This document shows, piece after piece, positions 1-7,121 of a stretch of DNA of 10,889 nt. Numbering within the stretch: the first letter of the stretch is position 1; every line of letters begins with the position of its first letter. The translations under genes were made by a program, and so were the position numbers. Origin of the DNA: Sedimentisphaerales bacterium (GTDB taxonomy: Bacteria; Planctomycetota; Phycisphaerae; Sedimentisphaerales; SG8-4); the NCBI GenBank assembly GCA_016928975.1, contig JAFGJR010000087.1, positions 1 through 10,889 of the forward strand, written 5' to 3'. Under the pieces are notes generated by a model. It was not told the DNA's origin, did not search any database, and saw only the letters and a list, made by a program, of their open reading frames with translations.

Positions 1-152
1 ATAGCCGCGCCCGCTGTTGAGCTGTGACTGTTGGAGTCGAAGCCGGCCGCCATTGGCTGCGATTCGCCGATCGTTTCGGGTGTCCGGATGCGCCGGCCCG
101 TTCCTGCGGAGCTGCTCTGGAAGGCATCCGCTGAGCAAACCGCAAGGGGACC
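1..152. other. Region downstream of phoU, no gene recognised
   Basis: No convincing coding region is visible. Short reading frames run off the left edge on the minus strand (for example from ATG at 127 or 53), but they have low-complexity Ala/Arg/Ser-rich translations and no ribosome binding site. A 7-bp inverted repeat (CGGATGC at 85-91, GCATCCG at 124-130) could form a weak stem-loop past the end of phoU, but it has a 32-nt loop and no T-tract. I do not call it a terminator. Confidence 0.4.
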
Positions 153-818
153 TCAGTATCGCGATACGTTCAGCTCACCTGGGGTGCCGGTGACGAGGTA
201 TACGACGCTCTCGGCGATATTCGTCGCTCGGTCGGCGATTCGCTCGACGTTGTGAGCCGCCCAGATCAGGTACGTGGCGCGTGTGATGACAGACGGATTG
301 TCGATCATCCGCGACAGCAGGTCGTGATAGGTCTGATCGTAGAGCAGATCGACGGCGTCATCCTCAGCACAGATTTCGCGGGCCAGCCTGGCGTCGCGTT
401 GGAAGAACGCCTCGATGCTCCTGCGGAGCATACTGACGGCCTTCTCGGTCATCTGAGGGATGTACACCAGCGGTCGGACGAGCGCCTGATCGTTGTGCAT
501 AAGGACGATCTTGCCGATGCCCTCGGCATAGTCGCCAATGCGCTCCAGGTCCCGAACGATGCTCAGGACCGCGATGATCTCGCGCAGGTCCGATGCCACC
601 GGCTGCTGCGTTGCGATCAGATCGACGCACTTGTCTTCCAGGGCCCAGCGTCTCTTGTTGACCTGGGTGTCGTTGTCGACGACGTGTTGGGCCTCTCTGG
701 CATCGAGGTTCTTCAGCGCCTCGACAGAGCGGTTGATCGCGATGATCACCATGTCGCCCAACTGCTGAACGTCTTCTTCGATCTCTCTGATCCGTCTATG
801 GAAACCTTCTCTTGGCAT
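153..818 (-). CDS. phoU: Phosphate transport system regulator PhoU
   Basis: A 221-residue protein, the usual PhoU length. PhoU is a cytoplasmic helical protein that restrains the Pst transporter and, in many bacteria, the PhoR sensor kinase when phosphate is plentiful. The duplicated three-helix-bundle architecture shows as two metal-binding E/DxxxD motifs: RDLERIGD at residues 89-96 and VERIADRA at 191-198. The ATG at 818 is preceded by GGGAG with a 6-nt spacer, a good Shine-Dalgarno site. It is the last gene of the pst operon, 15 nt after pstB1, the classic phoU position. No phoR/phoB follows inside the window, so the partner it signals to cannot be seen. A second, more distant PhoU-like protein (DUF47) lies at 5279-5905. 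Confidence 0.95.
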   Translation of the reverse strand: MPREGFHRRIREIEEDVQQLGDMVIIAINRSVEALKNLDAREAQHVVDNDTQVNKRRWALEDKCVDLIATQQPVASDLREIIAVLSIVRDLERIGDYAEGIGKIVLMHNDQALVRPLVYIPQMTEKAVSMLRRSIEAFFQRDARLAREICAEDDAVDLLYDQTYHDLLSRMIDNPSVITRATYLIWAAHNVERIADRATNIAESVVYLVTGTPGELNVSRY

Positions 819-833
819 AGGCGACTCCCGATA

Positions 834-1598
834 TCAGCCGAACGATCCTTTGATATAATCTTCGGTCAACTTCTCGGCTGGGTTCGTGAAGATTCTGTCG
901 GTATTGGCAAACTCGATGAGCCGGCCGAGGTACATGAAACCCGTGAAATCGGAGACCCGAGCGGCCTGCTGCATGTTGTGCGTCACGATCACCAGGGTGT
1001 AATCTCGCCGGAGCACGCGAAGCAGTTCCTCAATGCGCAGCGTCGAGATCGGGTCGAGGGCCGAACAAGGTTCATCGAGCAGGATAATATCGGGTCGCAG
1101 GATCAGCACGCGGGCGATGCACAACCGCTGCTGCTGCTCCAGGGTCAGTGTGTGGGCGTTCTTCTTGAGCTTGTCCTTGAGATCGTCCCAGAGCCCGACG
1201 CGCTCAAGGCCTTCCTGGATGGTCTGCATGATCTCATCCTTGCGGCTGAGCATATCGTGGATCCGCAGGCCGAACTTGAGGTTGTTGTAGATCGATAGGG
1301 AGAAGGGATTGGGTCTCTGGAACACCATGCCGACCTTGCGGCGAAGGGCGATCAGGTCCGTCTCTGGAGCGAGAATATTCTCCGTGTCAATGGTGATCCG
1401 GCCCTCCACGCGGCAGTTCTCGATCAGGTCGTTCATCCGGTTGAAGCAGCGCAGCAGGGTGGACTTGCCGCAGCCGGACGGCCCGATCATCGCGGTGATG
1501 TTCCGTGCCGGGATTTTGATATTCACGTCGATCAACGCGCGAAAGTCGCCGTAGTACAGGTTCAGGTCTTGCGTCTGGATCGTCGTTTCGAGTTTCAT
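834..1598 (-). CDS. pstB: Phosphate ABC transporter ATP-binding protein PstB (copy 1, variant signature motif)
   Basis: A 254-residue ATPase, normal PstB length, that would couple ATP hydrolysis in the cytoplasm to phosphate import through PstC/PstA. Walker A is GPSGCGKST (residues 39-47), the Q-loop glutamine is Q94 in VFQRPNPF, Walker B is IILLDE (171-176), the D-loop is SALDP, and the H-loop histidine is H207 in THNMQQA. These and the C-terminal EDYIKGSFG are typical of PstB. The oddity is the ABC signature: residues 151-155 read LTLEQ instead of LSGGQ, followed by the normal QQRLCIAR. The reading frame is intact on both sides, so this is substitution rather than a frameshift. The ATG lies 1 nt past the stop of pstB2, implying coupled translation. 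The two ATPases probably form a heterodimer (inference). Confidence 0.95.
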   Translation of the reverse strand: MKLETTIQTQDLNLYYGDFRALIDVNIKIPARNITAMIGPSGCGKSTLLRCFNRMNDLIENCRVEGRITIDTENILAPETDLIALRRKVGMVFQRPNPFSLSIYNNLKFGLRIHDMLSRKDEIMQTIQEGLERVGLWDDLKDKLKKNAHTLTLEQQQRLCIARVLILRPDIILLDEPCSALDPISTLRIEELLRVLRRDYTLVIVTHNMQQAARVSDFTGFMYLGRLIEFANTDRIFTNPAEKLTEDYIKGSFG

Positions 1599-1599
1599 A

Positions 1600-2355
1600 T
1601 CATCCGAACCGGCCGGTAATGTAGTCGTCCGTGCGTTTGTCCTTCGGGACGGTGAACAGGTCGCGCGTGGGGCCGATCTCGACGAGTTCGCCCATCAGGA
1701 AGAACGCGCATCGCTCGCTGACACGCGAGGCCTGCTTGGTGTTGTTCGTCACAAGGATCTGGGTGTAGTCGTGTTTCAACTGCTGCATGGCGTCCTCGAC
1801 CTTGGCGGTGGAGATCGGATCGAGGCCGGAGCACGGCTCATCGTACAGGATGACCTCGGGCTCGACCGCCAGGGTTCTGGCGATGCACAGTCGCTGCTGC
1901 TGGCCGCCGGAGAGGCGCACCGCCGGCTCGTGCAGGCGGTCCTTGACTTCCTCCCAGAGATAGGCCTTTTTCAGGGCCTCTTCCACGAGGTGGGTGACCG
2001 CTTCCTTGTTCGTCGTGCCGTGGACTTTCGGGCCGTAAGCGACGTTCTCGAAGATGGTGACGGGCAGGACCTGGGGCAGAGCGAAGATGATGCCGATCCT
2101 CTTTCGCAGGAGATTGTCGCTGATCTTGCGGATGTCCCGGCCGTCCAGAAGAATCTCCCCGGTCTGCGAATAGCTCCTGTGGAGGTAATTGAGCCGGTTG
2201 AGCGCTCGCAGGAAGGTGGTCTTGCCGCTATTGGCCGGGCCGATGATCCCGAGGATTTCGTTGCGTGCGACCTCGATGTTGGCGTTCTTCAGCGCTTGCA
2301 CCGAACTGAAGTAGCAGTTGAGGCCGAAGGTTTGGATGACCGGGCTGTCTACCAT
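1600..2355 (-). CDS. pstB: Phosphate ABC transporter ATP-binding protein PstB (copy 2, lacks Q-loop Gln and H-loop His)
   Basis: A 251-residue PstB paralogue. It has a Walker A of the GxxxxGKT form (GPANSGKT, residues 39-46; usual PstB has GPSGCGKS), a perfect signature LSGGQQQR (148-155), Walker B ILYDE ending at E173, D-loop SGLDP, and the PstB-type ending DDYITGRFG. Two catalytic-loop residues are changed: the Q-loop glutamine is A92 (IIFALPQVLP) and the H-loop histidine is N204 (LVTNNTKQA). By family knowledge these losses should cripple hydrolysis at the site built on this subunit's Walker motifs. The frame stays open far upstream, but that stretch is antisense-like or shifted pstA sequence. 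I chose ATG 2355 because it overlaps the pstA stop by 7 nt (ATGGTAG), has AAGAGG just upstream, and gives the standard PstB N-terminus. Confidence 0.93.
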   Translation of the reverse strand: MVDSPVIQTFGLNCYFSSVQALKNANIEVARNEILGIIGPANSGKTTFLRALNRLNYLHRSYSQTGEILLDGRDIRKISDNLLRKRIGIIFALPQVLPVTIFENVAYGPKVHGTTNKEAVTHLVEEALKKAYLWEEVKDRLHEPAVRLSGGQQQRLCIARTLAVEPEVILYDEPCSGLDPISTAKVEDAMQQLKHDYTQILVTNNTKQASRVSERCAFFLMGELVEIGPTRDLFTVPKDKRTDDYITGRFG

Positions 2356-3197
2356 AGCCTCTTTTTTCGATAGTGTGCGCGCAGGATAATGCTGACGAGG
2401 TTCATCAGGAAGACGATCGCGATCAGCACGAGGGCCGTGGCGAAGCTCAGGGACAGCGGGATGTTCGGCACCTGGGTGGAGATCACGTAGAGGTGATAGG
2501 GCAGGGCCATCACCTGGTCGAACACGGACCGCGGGAGGCGGGGCAGGTAGAATGCGGCGACAGTGAACAGGATTGGGGCGGTCTCGCCGGCCGCCCGGCT
2601 GAGGCTCAACACGGTGCCGGTGAGGATACCCGGGATCGCGTACGGCAGCACGCAGTAACGCACCGTCTGCCACTGCGTGGCTCCCAGCGACAGGCTGATC
2701 TCGCGATAACTGAAGGGCACCGACTCCAGTGCCTCCTTCGAGGCAGTGATGATCACCGGCAAGCTCATGATCGCCAGGGTCAGTGAGCCGGCGAGGATCG
2801 ACGTGCCGAAGTGCAACAGCAGGACAAAGGCCGTGAAGCCGAACAGACCGTAGACGATTGACGGAATCCCCGACAGATTCACCACCGACAGCTTGATCAT
2901 CCTCGTGAACAGGTTGTCGCTGGCGTACTCGACGAGGTAAATGGCGGAGAGCACACCCAGCGGCAGCGAGAACAGCATTGTGCCGAGGACCAGCAGGATC
3001 GTGCCCACGATGGCGGGGAAGATGCCGCCGGCCTTCATGCCGTCGCGCGGCGCCTCCATGAGGAAGCTCCAGGAGATCACTCCTGCGCCGTTGATCGCCA
3101 CGTAGAGGATCACCAGCAGGATCGGAATGACGATCAGCAGCGTCACGACACCCAGGATGGTGAACGCTATGTTCTGCTTGAGTCTGGCCTCGGTCAT
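2349..3197 (-). CDS. pstA: Phosphate ABC transporter permease PstA
   Basis: A 282-residue inner-membrane permease that forms the phosphate channel with PstC. There is an N-terminal membrane segment (about residues 11-36) and five further hydrophobic stretches. The EAA loop that docks the ATPase is at 165-187 (REISLSLGATQWQTVRY followed by VLPYA). GIPSIVYGLFG (110-120) and SRAAGETAPILF (200-211) are characteristic PstA stretches. The chosen ATG at 3197 overlaps the pstC stop as ATGA, a classic coupling arrangement. Longer in-frame extensions upstream translate pstC in the wrong frame, giving Arg/His-rich, non-membrane sequence, and were discarded. The stop overlaps the pstB2 start by 7 nt. Confidence 0.94.
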   Translation of the reverse strand: MTEARLKQNIAFTILGVVTLLIVIPILLVILYVAINGAGVISWSFLMEAPRDGMKAGGIFPAIVGTILLVLGTMLFSLPLGVLSAIYLVEYASDNLFTRMIKLSVVNLSGIPSIVYGLFGFTAFVLLLHFGTSILAGSLTLAIMSLPVIITASKEALESVPFSYREISLSLGATQWQTVRYCVLPYAIPGILTGTVLSLSRAAGETAPILFTVAAFYLPRLPRSVFDQVMALPYHLYVISTQVPNIPLSLSFATALVLIAIVFLMNLVSIILRAHYRKKRLW

Positions 3198-4072
3198 CTT
3201 CTGGCCCTTCGCAGAAACAGGTCGGCGATGAAGTTGATGATGAACGTGATGACGAACAGGACGAGCCCGACCGCGAACAGCGCGTAGTAATGCTCCGAGC
3301 CGCCGACGGTCTCGCCCATCTCGCCGGCAATCGTGGCGGTGAGCGTCCGCAGCGGCTGCAGGATGGATGTCGGGATCACCGGGGCGTTGCCGGTGACCAT
3401 CAGGACCACCATCGTCTCGCCGACGACTCTGCCGATGCCGAGCATGACGGCGGCCACGATGCCGGAAGAGGCCGAGGGCAGGATGACCCGCCAGAGCGTC
3501 TGCCAGTGCGTGGCGCCCAGGCCGTAGGCGGCCTCGCGGTACGATCTCGGCACGCCTGTCAATGCGTCCTCCGAGATGCTGATGATCGTGGGCAGAGCCA
3601 TGAAGGCCAGCAGGAGGCTGCCCGTCAGGCCGCACATGCCTGTCGACAGGTGAAACGTGTCCCTGAGCACCGGTCCCAGCCAGATGATGCCGAGGAACCC
3701 CAGCACCACACTCGGAATCGCGGCGAGGATCTCGATGAACGACTTGAGGATGTTTTTGACCGCCTTGGGAGCAACCTCGGCGATGAACATGGCGGAGCCG
3801 ACGCCCAGCGGCACGCAGATGACGACCGCCCAGAATGTCACGAGCACGGAGCCGAGCAGCAGGGGGATGACCCCGAATTGCGGCGGTTCCGAGATCGGCA
3901 GCCACTTGCGGCCGAAAAGAAACTGGGCCAGCGGATAGTGGCGGAACAAGGAGAGTGAATCCCGCAACAAAAACAGGAAGATCATGAATACGAAGATGAC
4001 AACTGCCAAGCCGCTGAGCTTGATGCACAGTTCAATGATCGGCTCGCCGATTTTCCGCTGTAGTTGCTTCAT
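3194..4072 (-). CDS. pstC: Phosphate ABC transporter permease PstC
   Basis: A 292-residue inner-membrane permease, the partner of PstA. The first membrane segment is about residues 14-36. It is followed by a periplasmic stretch with the PstC-like FGRKWLPISEPPQFGVIPLL (54-73), then further membrane helices. The EAA loop is at 180-200 (EAAYGLGATHWQTLWRVILP). GRVVGETMVVLMVTG (214-228) is typical of PstC. The start is the least certain in the operon. ATG 4072 gives the usual N-terminus but lacks a clear ribosome site and leaves a 61-nt gap after pstS. Alternatives are TTG 4150, preceded by GGAGGG with a 4-nt spacer and overlapping pstS, and ATG 4177 or 4174. The stop overlaps pstA as ATGA. Confidence 0.93.
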   Translation of the reverse strand: MKQLQRKIGEPIIELCIKLSGLAVVIFVFMIFLFLLRDSLSLFRHYPLAQFLFGRKWLPISEPPQFGVIPLLLGSVLVTFWAVVICVPLGVGSAMFIAEVAPKAVKNILKSFIEILAAIPSVVLGFLGIIWLGPVLRDTFHLSTGMCGLTGSLLLAFMALPTIISISEDALTGVPRSYREAAYGLGATHWQTLWRVILPSASSGIVAAVMLGIGRVVGETMVVLMVTGNAPVIPTSILQPLRTLTATIAGEMGETVGGSEHYYALFAVGLVLFVITFIINFIADLFLRRARR

Positions 4073-4075
4073 GGA

Positions 4076-4104
4076 CGCACAGAAACCGAATTCCCAGGTG
4101 TGCG
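4076..4104. other. Inverted repeat between pstS and pstC
   Basis: CGCACA at 4076-4081 and TGTGCG at 4099-4104 form a 6-bp perfect inverted repeat with a 17-nt loop, in the only sizeable gap within the pst operon and directly ahead of the pstC ATG. In other pst operons, a stem-loop after pstS helps keep binding-protein levels above those of the permeases. That role here is inference, and the stem is short. Confidence 0.25.
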
Positions 4105-4133
4105 GTTTGACCTGTGACCGGATTGTCGACTCG

Positions 4134-5072
4134 TCAATCTCCGGGGGCAACCGTCCCTCCTGTCTGCAGACCATCACTTGTCGGCGAAGTATGAACGGGC
4201 ACGAAACCCGACTCTATGAACTGCTGCTGGCCCATAGGGCCCAGAGTGAAATCGATGAGGAGCTTGACGATGCCCTGCGGCTCGCCGTCGGTGTAGGCGT
4301 ACAGCCCTCGCGAGAGCGGGTATGTCTTCTTGAGAACGTTCTCCAGGGTGGGGGGATAGAACTCAGTTCCCTTGGCGACCGGAACCGCCTTGGTTCGGTC
4401 GGAGAGGTATCCCATGCCCAGGTAGCCGATGGCCCCCTCGTTGCCGGCCACCTCTTCGACAATTGCCTGTGACGAGGTCAGAAGCAGCGTCTCGTTGGAG
4501 AACTCGTCCTCGTTGTCCTTCTTGCCGAGCTGAATCACCTCCTCCTTGAAGTACATGTGAGTTCCGGAGCTGACCTCCCGCGAGAGCGTCACGATGTGGA
4601 GGTCTTTGCCGCCGAATCGCTTCCAGTTGGTTGTCTTGCCCGTGAAGATGTCGTGCAGGTCCTCGATGGTCAGCTTGTCCACGGGATTATTCTTGTTGAC
4701 GATGACCGCCACGCCGTCGTAGGCGACGACGGACTCCTTGGGCCGGACGCCGTGCTGATTGGCGATCTCGACCTCTTTGGGTTTCATCTCACGGGAGGCG
4801 GTGGCCACGTCGCAGGTCTTGTTGATGAGCGAGGCGATGCCGACGCCGCTGCCGCCACCTGTGACAGCGACAAAGACGTGCGGGTACTGTTTCATGAACT
4901 CTTCGGACACCATCTGTACGGCGTTGACTATCGTATCCGACCCTTTGACCTGAATGAACCCTTGCGGCTCGTTCGGGTCGACGCTCTCACCACAGCCTGC
5001 GAGAGAGAAGGTCATGATAGAGGCCCAGATAGCCTGACGTCCTAATCCCATAATGCCTTCGCTGATTGTCAT
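4134..5072 (-). CDS. pstS: Phosphate-binding lipoprotein PstS
   Basis: A 312-residue PstS-family (PBP-like, TIGR02136-type) solute-binding protein that delivers phosphate to PstC/PstA from outside the inner membrane. The lipobox SLAGC places the lipidated cysteine at residue 27. Phosphate-binding signatures are visible: KGSDTI (43-48), TGGGSG followed by LINKTCDVATASRE, and REVSSGTHMYF in mid-protein. C-terminal elements such as AIGYLGMGYL are also typical. Two starts are possible. ATG 5072 gives the full frame; ATG 5051 (residue 8) has GAAGG 4 nt upstream and a compact lipoprotein signal, MGLGRQAIW..., and may be the true start. It is the first gene of the operon, with the Pho box array 52-111 nt upstream of the candidate starts. 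Confidence 0.93.
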   Translation of the reverse strand: MTISEGIMGLGRQAIWASIMTFSLAGCGESVDPNEPQGFIQVKGSDTIVNAVQMVSEEFMKQYPHVFVAVTGGGSGVGIASLINKTCDVATASREMKPKEVEIANQHGVRPKESVVAYDGVAVIVNKNNPVDKLTIEDLHDIFTGKTTNWKRFGGKDLHIVTLSREVSSGTHMYFKEEVIQLGKKDNEDEFSNETLLLTSSQAIVEEVAGNEGAIGYLGMGYLSDRTKAVPVAKGTEFYPPTLENVLKKTYPLSRGLYAYTDGEPQGIVKLLIDFTLGPMGQQQFIESGFVPVHTSPTSDGLQTGGTVAPGD

Positions 5073-5123
5073 GCCCGAAGACCCACAGATACCACGATTA
5101 AGGCGTGAACGCTACCAGAGTTG

Positions 5124-5162
5124 TGTTAGGAATTTGTTAGCACTCGATTAGGATTCTGTTAA
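5124..5162 (-). promoter_or_regulatory. Pho box array: four hexamers at 11-bp period upstream of pstS
   Basis: Read on the minus strand, the hexamers are TTAACA, CTAATC, CTAACA and CTAACA, each separated by exactly 5 nt (plus-strand starts 5157, 5146, 5135, 5124). This matches the known layout of PhoP/PhoB operators: direct repeats one helical turn apart, with the PhoP consensus close to TTAACA-N5 as described in Bacillus. The array ends 9 nt before TAGCGT (minus strand 5114-5109), itself preceded by TG at 5117-5116, a possible extended -10 for pstS. A PhoB/PhoP-type activator is inferred; no such regulator gene is in the window. The array also lies 116 nt ahead of the divergent DUF47-pit pair. 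Confidence 0.72.
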
Positions 5163-5278
5163 ACTCGGAGTCGGCTGATGGATCGCAGATGGTCACAGAA
5201 AGGGGTTGGTTGGCCCGATCGCTGTTGGAGTTGTTTTGAGCCTGGCGCGGCCACCTGTTATCGGACTAAGGAGATCGC

Positions 5279-5905
5279 ATGGTTTTCAGGTTCTTTCCCA
5301 GAACGCACAATTTCTTCGACCTGTTTGAGAAGCAGGTAAGCCATGCCGTCGAGGCGGCTTGCTTCTTCAAGGAGGTGGTCTCGCAGGGTCGCGTTACGGA
5401 GGATGCCCTGAGCAGGATGGCCTCCATCGAGCATCAGGGCGATGACGTGGCGCATTCCATCATCGAACAACTGAACAAGACGTTCATCACCCCATTCGAC
5501 CGGGAGGACATCTATAGCCTCGTCAAGCAGCTCGATGACATCACCGATATGATCAACAACATCCTCGCCCGGCTCAGGGTATACGACATCCATACGGTGG
5601 ACAAGAACCTGGTGGAGTTCTCGGTGGTCATCGAGCAGTCCGTACGGGCTGTGTCACGAGCCATCGGGGGGTTGCGCAACCACAAGAACGGCAAGGCGGT
5701 CTGCGACGCCTGCATTGAGATCAATCGCCTGGAGAACGTCGGCGACGCGATGCGGGATCGCGTCTTGTCCGAGCTGTTCTCCACTTCGAAGGATCCGATC
5801 GCCGTGATCAAATGGAAAGACATCTACCAGGATGCGGAGACCGTCCTGGACGTTTGCGAAGACGTTGCCCACGTTGTCGATTCCATTATGGTCAAGCAGG
5901 CCTAA
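5279..5905 (+). CDS. DUF47 / PhoU-like phosphate transport regulator (Pit accessory protein)
   Basis: A 208-residue all-helical cytoplasmic protein of the DUF47 family (TIGR00153), distantly related to PhoU and usually encoded beside PiT permeases, whose activity it is thought to modulate. Family signatures are FFDLFEKQV (12-20), the first metal-binding motif EHQGDD (51-56), the hallmark LNKTFITPFDREDI (65-78), LDDITDMINN (85-94), the second motif INRLENVGD (148-156), and the C-terminal WKDIYQDAE plus CEDVAHVVDSI. ATG 5279 has a perfect AAGGAG (5268-5273) at 5-nt spacing, the strongest ribosome site in the window. The pit start follows its stop after 2 nt, so the two are co-translated. It is divergent from pstS. 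Confidence 0.93.
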   Translation: MVFRFFPRTHNFFDLFEKQVSHAVEAACFFKEVVSQGRVTEDALSRMASIEHQGDDVAHSIIEQLNKTFITPFDREDIYSLVKQLDDITDMINNILARLRVYDIHTVDKNLVEFSVVIEQSVRAVSRAIGGLRNHKNGKAVCDACIEINRLENVGDAMRDRVLSELFSTSKDPIAVIKWKDIYQDAETVLDVCEDVAHVVDSIMVKQA

Positions 5906-5907
5906 TC

Positions 5908-6909
5908 ATGACGCTAAGTATCTTGTCGTTGATCCTGTTGTCGCTCGTCTTCGATTTTCTCAACGGTTTTCACGATTCGGCCAACTCCATCGCCACGATC
6001 GTCTCGACGCGGGTGCTGACGCCGAGCCGGGCCGTCGTTTGGGCCGCCTTCTTCAACTTCATTGCCTTCCTGTTCTTCGGTCTGCACGTCGCCAATACCA
6101 TCGGCAAAGGTATCATCGACATCGCGATCGTGGACAAAGGCGTGATCTTTGCCACCCTTGTCGGCGCCTGCTCATGGGACGTGATTACCTGGTACTGGGG
6201 TTTGCCGACCAGCTCTTCACACGCCCTGATCGGCGGAATGGTCGGCGCTGCGCTGGTCAAGGTTGGGTCGGAGGCGCTGGTCTGGCGCGGCATCATAAAG
6301 ACCGTGGTCTTCATCTTCGTGTCTCCGATTCTTGGACTGATCCTCGGAGTGACCCTTGGCACGGCGGTCTACTGGGCGTGCCGCAAGAGCACTCCGGGCA
6401 AGGTGGATCATCTGTTCCGCAAGGGCCAGCTCCTCTCGGCGGCTCTGTATAGTATGGGCCACGGTGGCAACGATGCCCAGAAGACGATGGGCATCATTGC
6501 CAGTCTTCTGTTCAGCGCCGGCCTGCTGGGTAGCGAATTCCATGTCCCGCTCTACGTAGTGCTCTCGTGTCACGCCGCCATCGCGCTGGGCACGATGTTC
6601 GGCGGCTGGCGGATCGTCAAGACCATGGGGCAGAAGGTCGCCAAGCTGAGGCCGGTGGACGGTTTTGCCGCCGAGTCCAGCGCCGCTGCCACGCTGGCCA
6701 TCTCTTCCGCCTTCGGCATTCCGGTAAGCACCACGCATACCATCACCGGCGCAATCATGGGCGTAGGCTCCTTGCGACGACTCAGCGCCGTCCGCTGGGG
6801 CGTCGCCCGTAACATCATCTGGGCCTGGATTCTGACCATTCCCGCCGCCGCCGCGATCTCCGCCGTCGCCTACTTCCTGGCCGGCCGCTTGCTCATGAGC
6901 TTGCCGTAG
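5908..6909 (+). CDS. pit: Inorganic phosphate transporter, PiT family
   Basis: A 333-residue integral membrane permease for low-affinity phosphate import, driven by a cation or proton gradient in characterised members. The inverted duplication typical of PiT is plain. The first half has FDFLNGFHDSANSIATIVSTR (15-35) and PTSSSHALIGG (100-110). The second half has SMGHGGNDAQKTMG (182-195) and PVSTTHTITGA (272-282). About ten hydrophobic segments are present, with a hydrophilic loop near 157-175. Length matches compact bacterial and archaeal PiT proteins; it lacks the long central domain of eukaryotic ones. The chosen ATG 5908 is 2 nt after the DUF47 stop. The open frame extends upstream to 5812, but that part is antisense-like, Arg-rich sequence inside the DUF47 gene. 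Confidence 0.95.
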   Translation: MTLSILSLILLSLVFDFLNGFHDSANSIATIVSTRVLTPSRAVVWAAFFNFIAFLFFGLHVANTIGKGIIDIAIVDKGVIFATLVGACSWDVITWYWGLPTSSSHALIGGMVGAALVKVGSEALVWRGIIKTVVFIFVSPILGLILGVTLGTAVYWACRKSTPGKVDHLFRKGQLLSAALYSMGHGGNDAQKTMGIIASLLFSAGLLGSEFHVPLYVVLSCHAAIALGTMFGGWRIVKTMGQKVAKLRPVDGFAAESSAAATLAISSAFGIPVSTTHTITGAIMGVGSLRRLSAVRWGVARNIIWAWILTIPAAAAISAVAYFLAGRLLMSLP

Positions 6910-6925
6910 AAAGCCATTGGCCTGT

Positions 6926-6957
6926 TTGCCTGCTCAGTGTCCGGTAATGGCAGGCAA
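6926..6957 (+). terminator. Possible stem-loop after pit
   Basis: TTGCCTGC at 6926-6933 and GCAGGCAA at 6950-6957 are a perfect 8-bp inverted repeat with a 16-nt loop, 17 nt past the pit stop. No T-tract follows, so it may be a weak or factor-assisted terminator, or an mRNA 3' stabilising structure. Confidence 0.35.
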
Positions 6958-7121
6958 CCCGGTCAGGCGATGCCACAGTCACGTGCAAGACTCTGTGTCG
7001 TCATGGGCCTGCCCCGGGGACCGGTGGAAATCGCGCCGTTTTCCTCAACACCCCCGGCTTCGACGCCGATAACACTCCAAGAGATGATTCGAACCGATCA
7101 AGACATGTGAGGAGACCGAGT

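Noticed and set aside
156..167. 12-bp perfect palindrome GTATCGCGATAC in the last codons of phoU
   Set aside because: It is short, inside a coding region, has no repeat elsewhere in the window that I can see, and has no functional context.
1119..1160. Frameshift or sequencing error as the cause of the unusual PstB1 signature
   Set aside because: The frame is continuous, with normal PstB sequence directly before and after LTLEQ. Compensating base changes would be needed, so substitution is the simpler reading.
252..1298. Long plus-strand open frame opposite phoU and pstB1
   Set aside because: It is antisense to two unmistakable genes. High GC makes the reverse strand open by chance; the translation has no recognisable domain.
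2356..3330. Upstream extension of the PstB2 frame to 576 residues
   Set aside because: The extra N-terminal part is a shifted reading of pstA, Arg/His/Pro-rich and without membrane character. The true ATG at 2355 overlaps the pstA stop.
6970..7110. 46-codon open frame between pit and the STAS gene, ending just before the STAS ribosome site
   Set aside because: It has no clear ribosome binding site, its third-position GC is lower than that of neighbouring genes, and the Pro/Thr/Ser-rich translation resembles nothing known. It is possible but unsupported.
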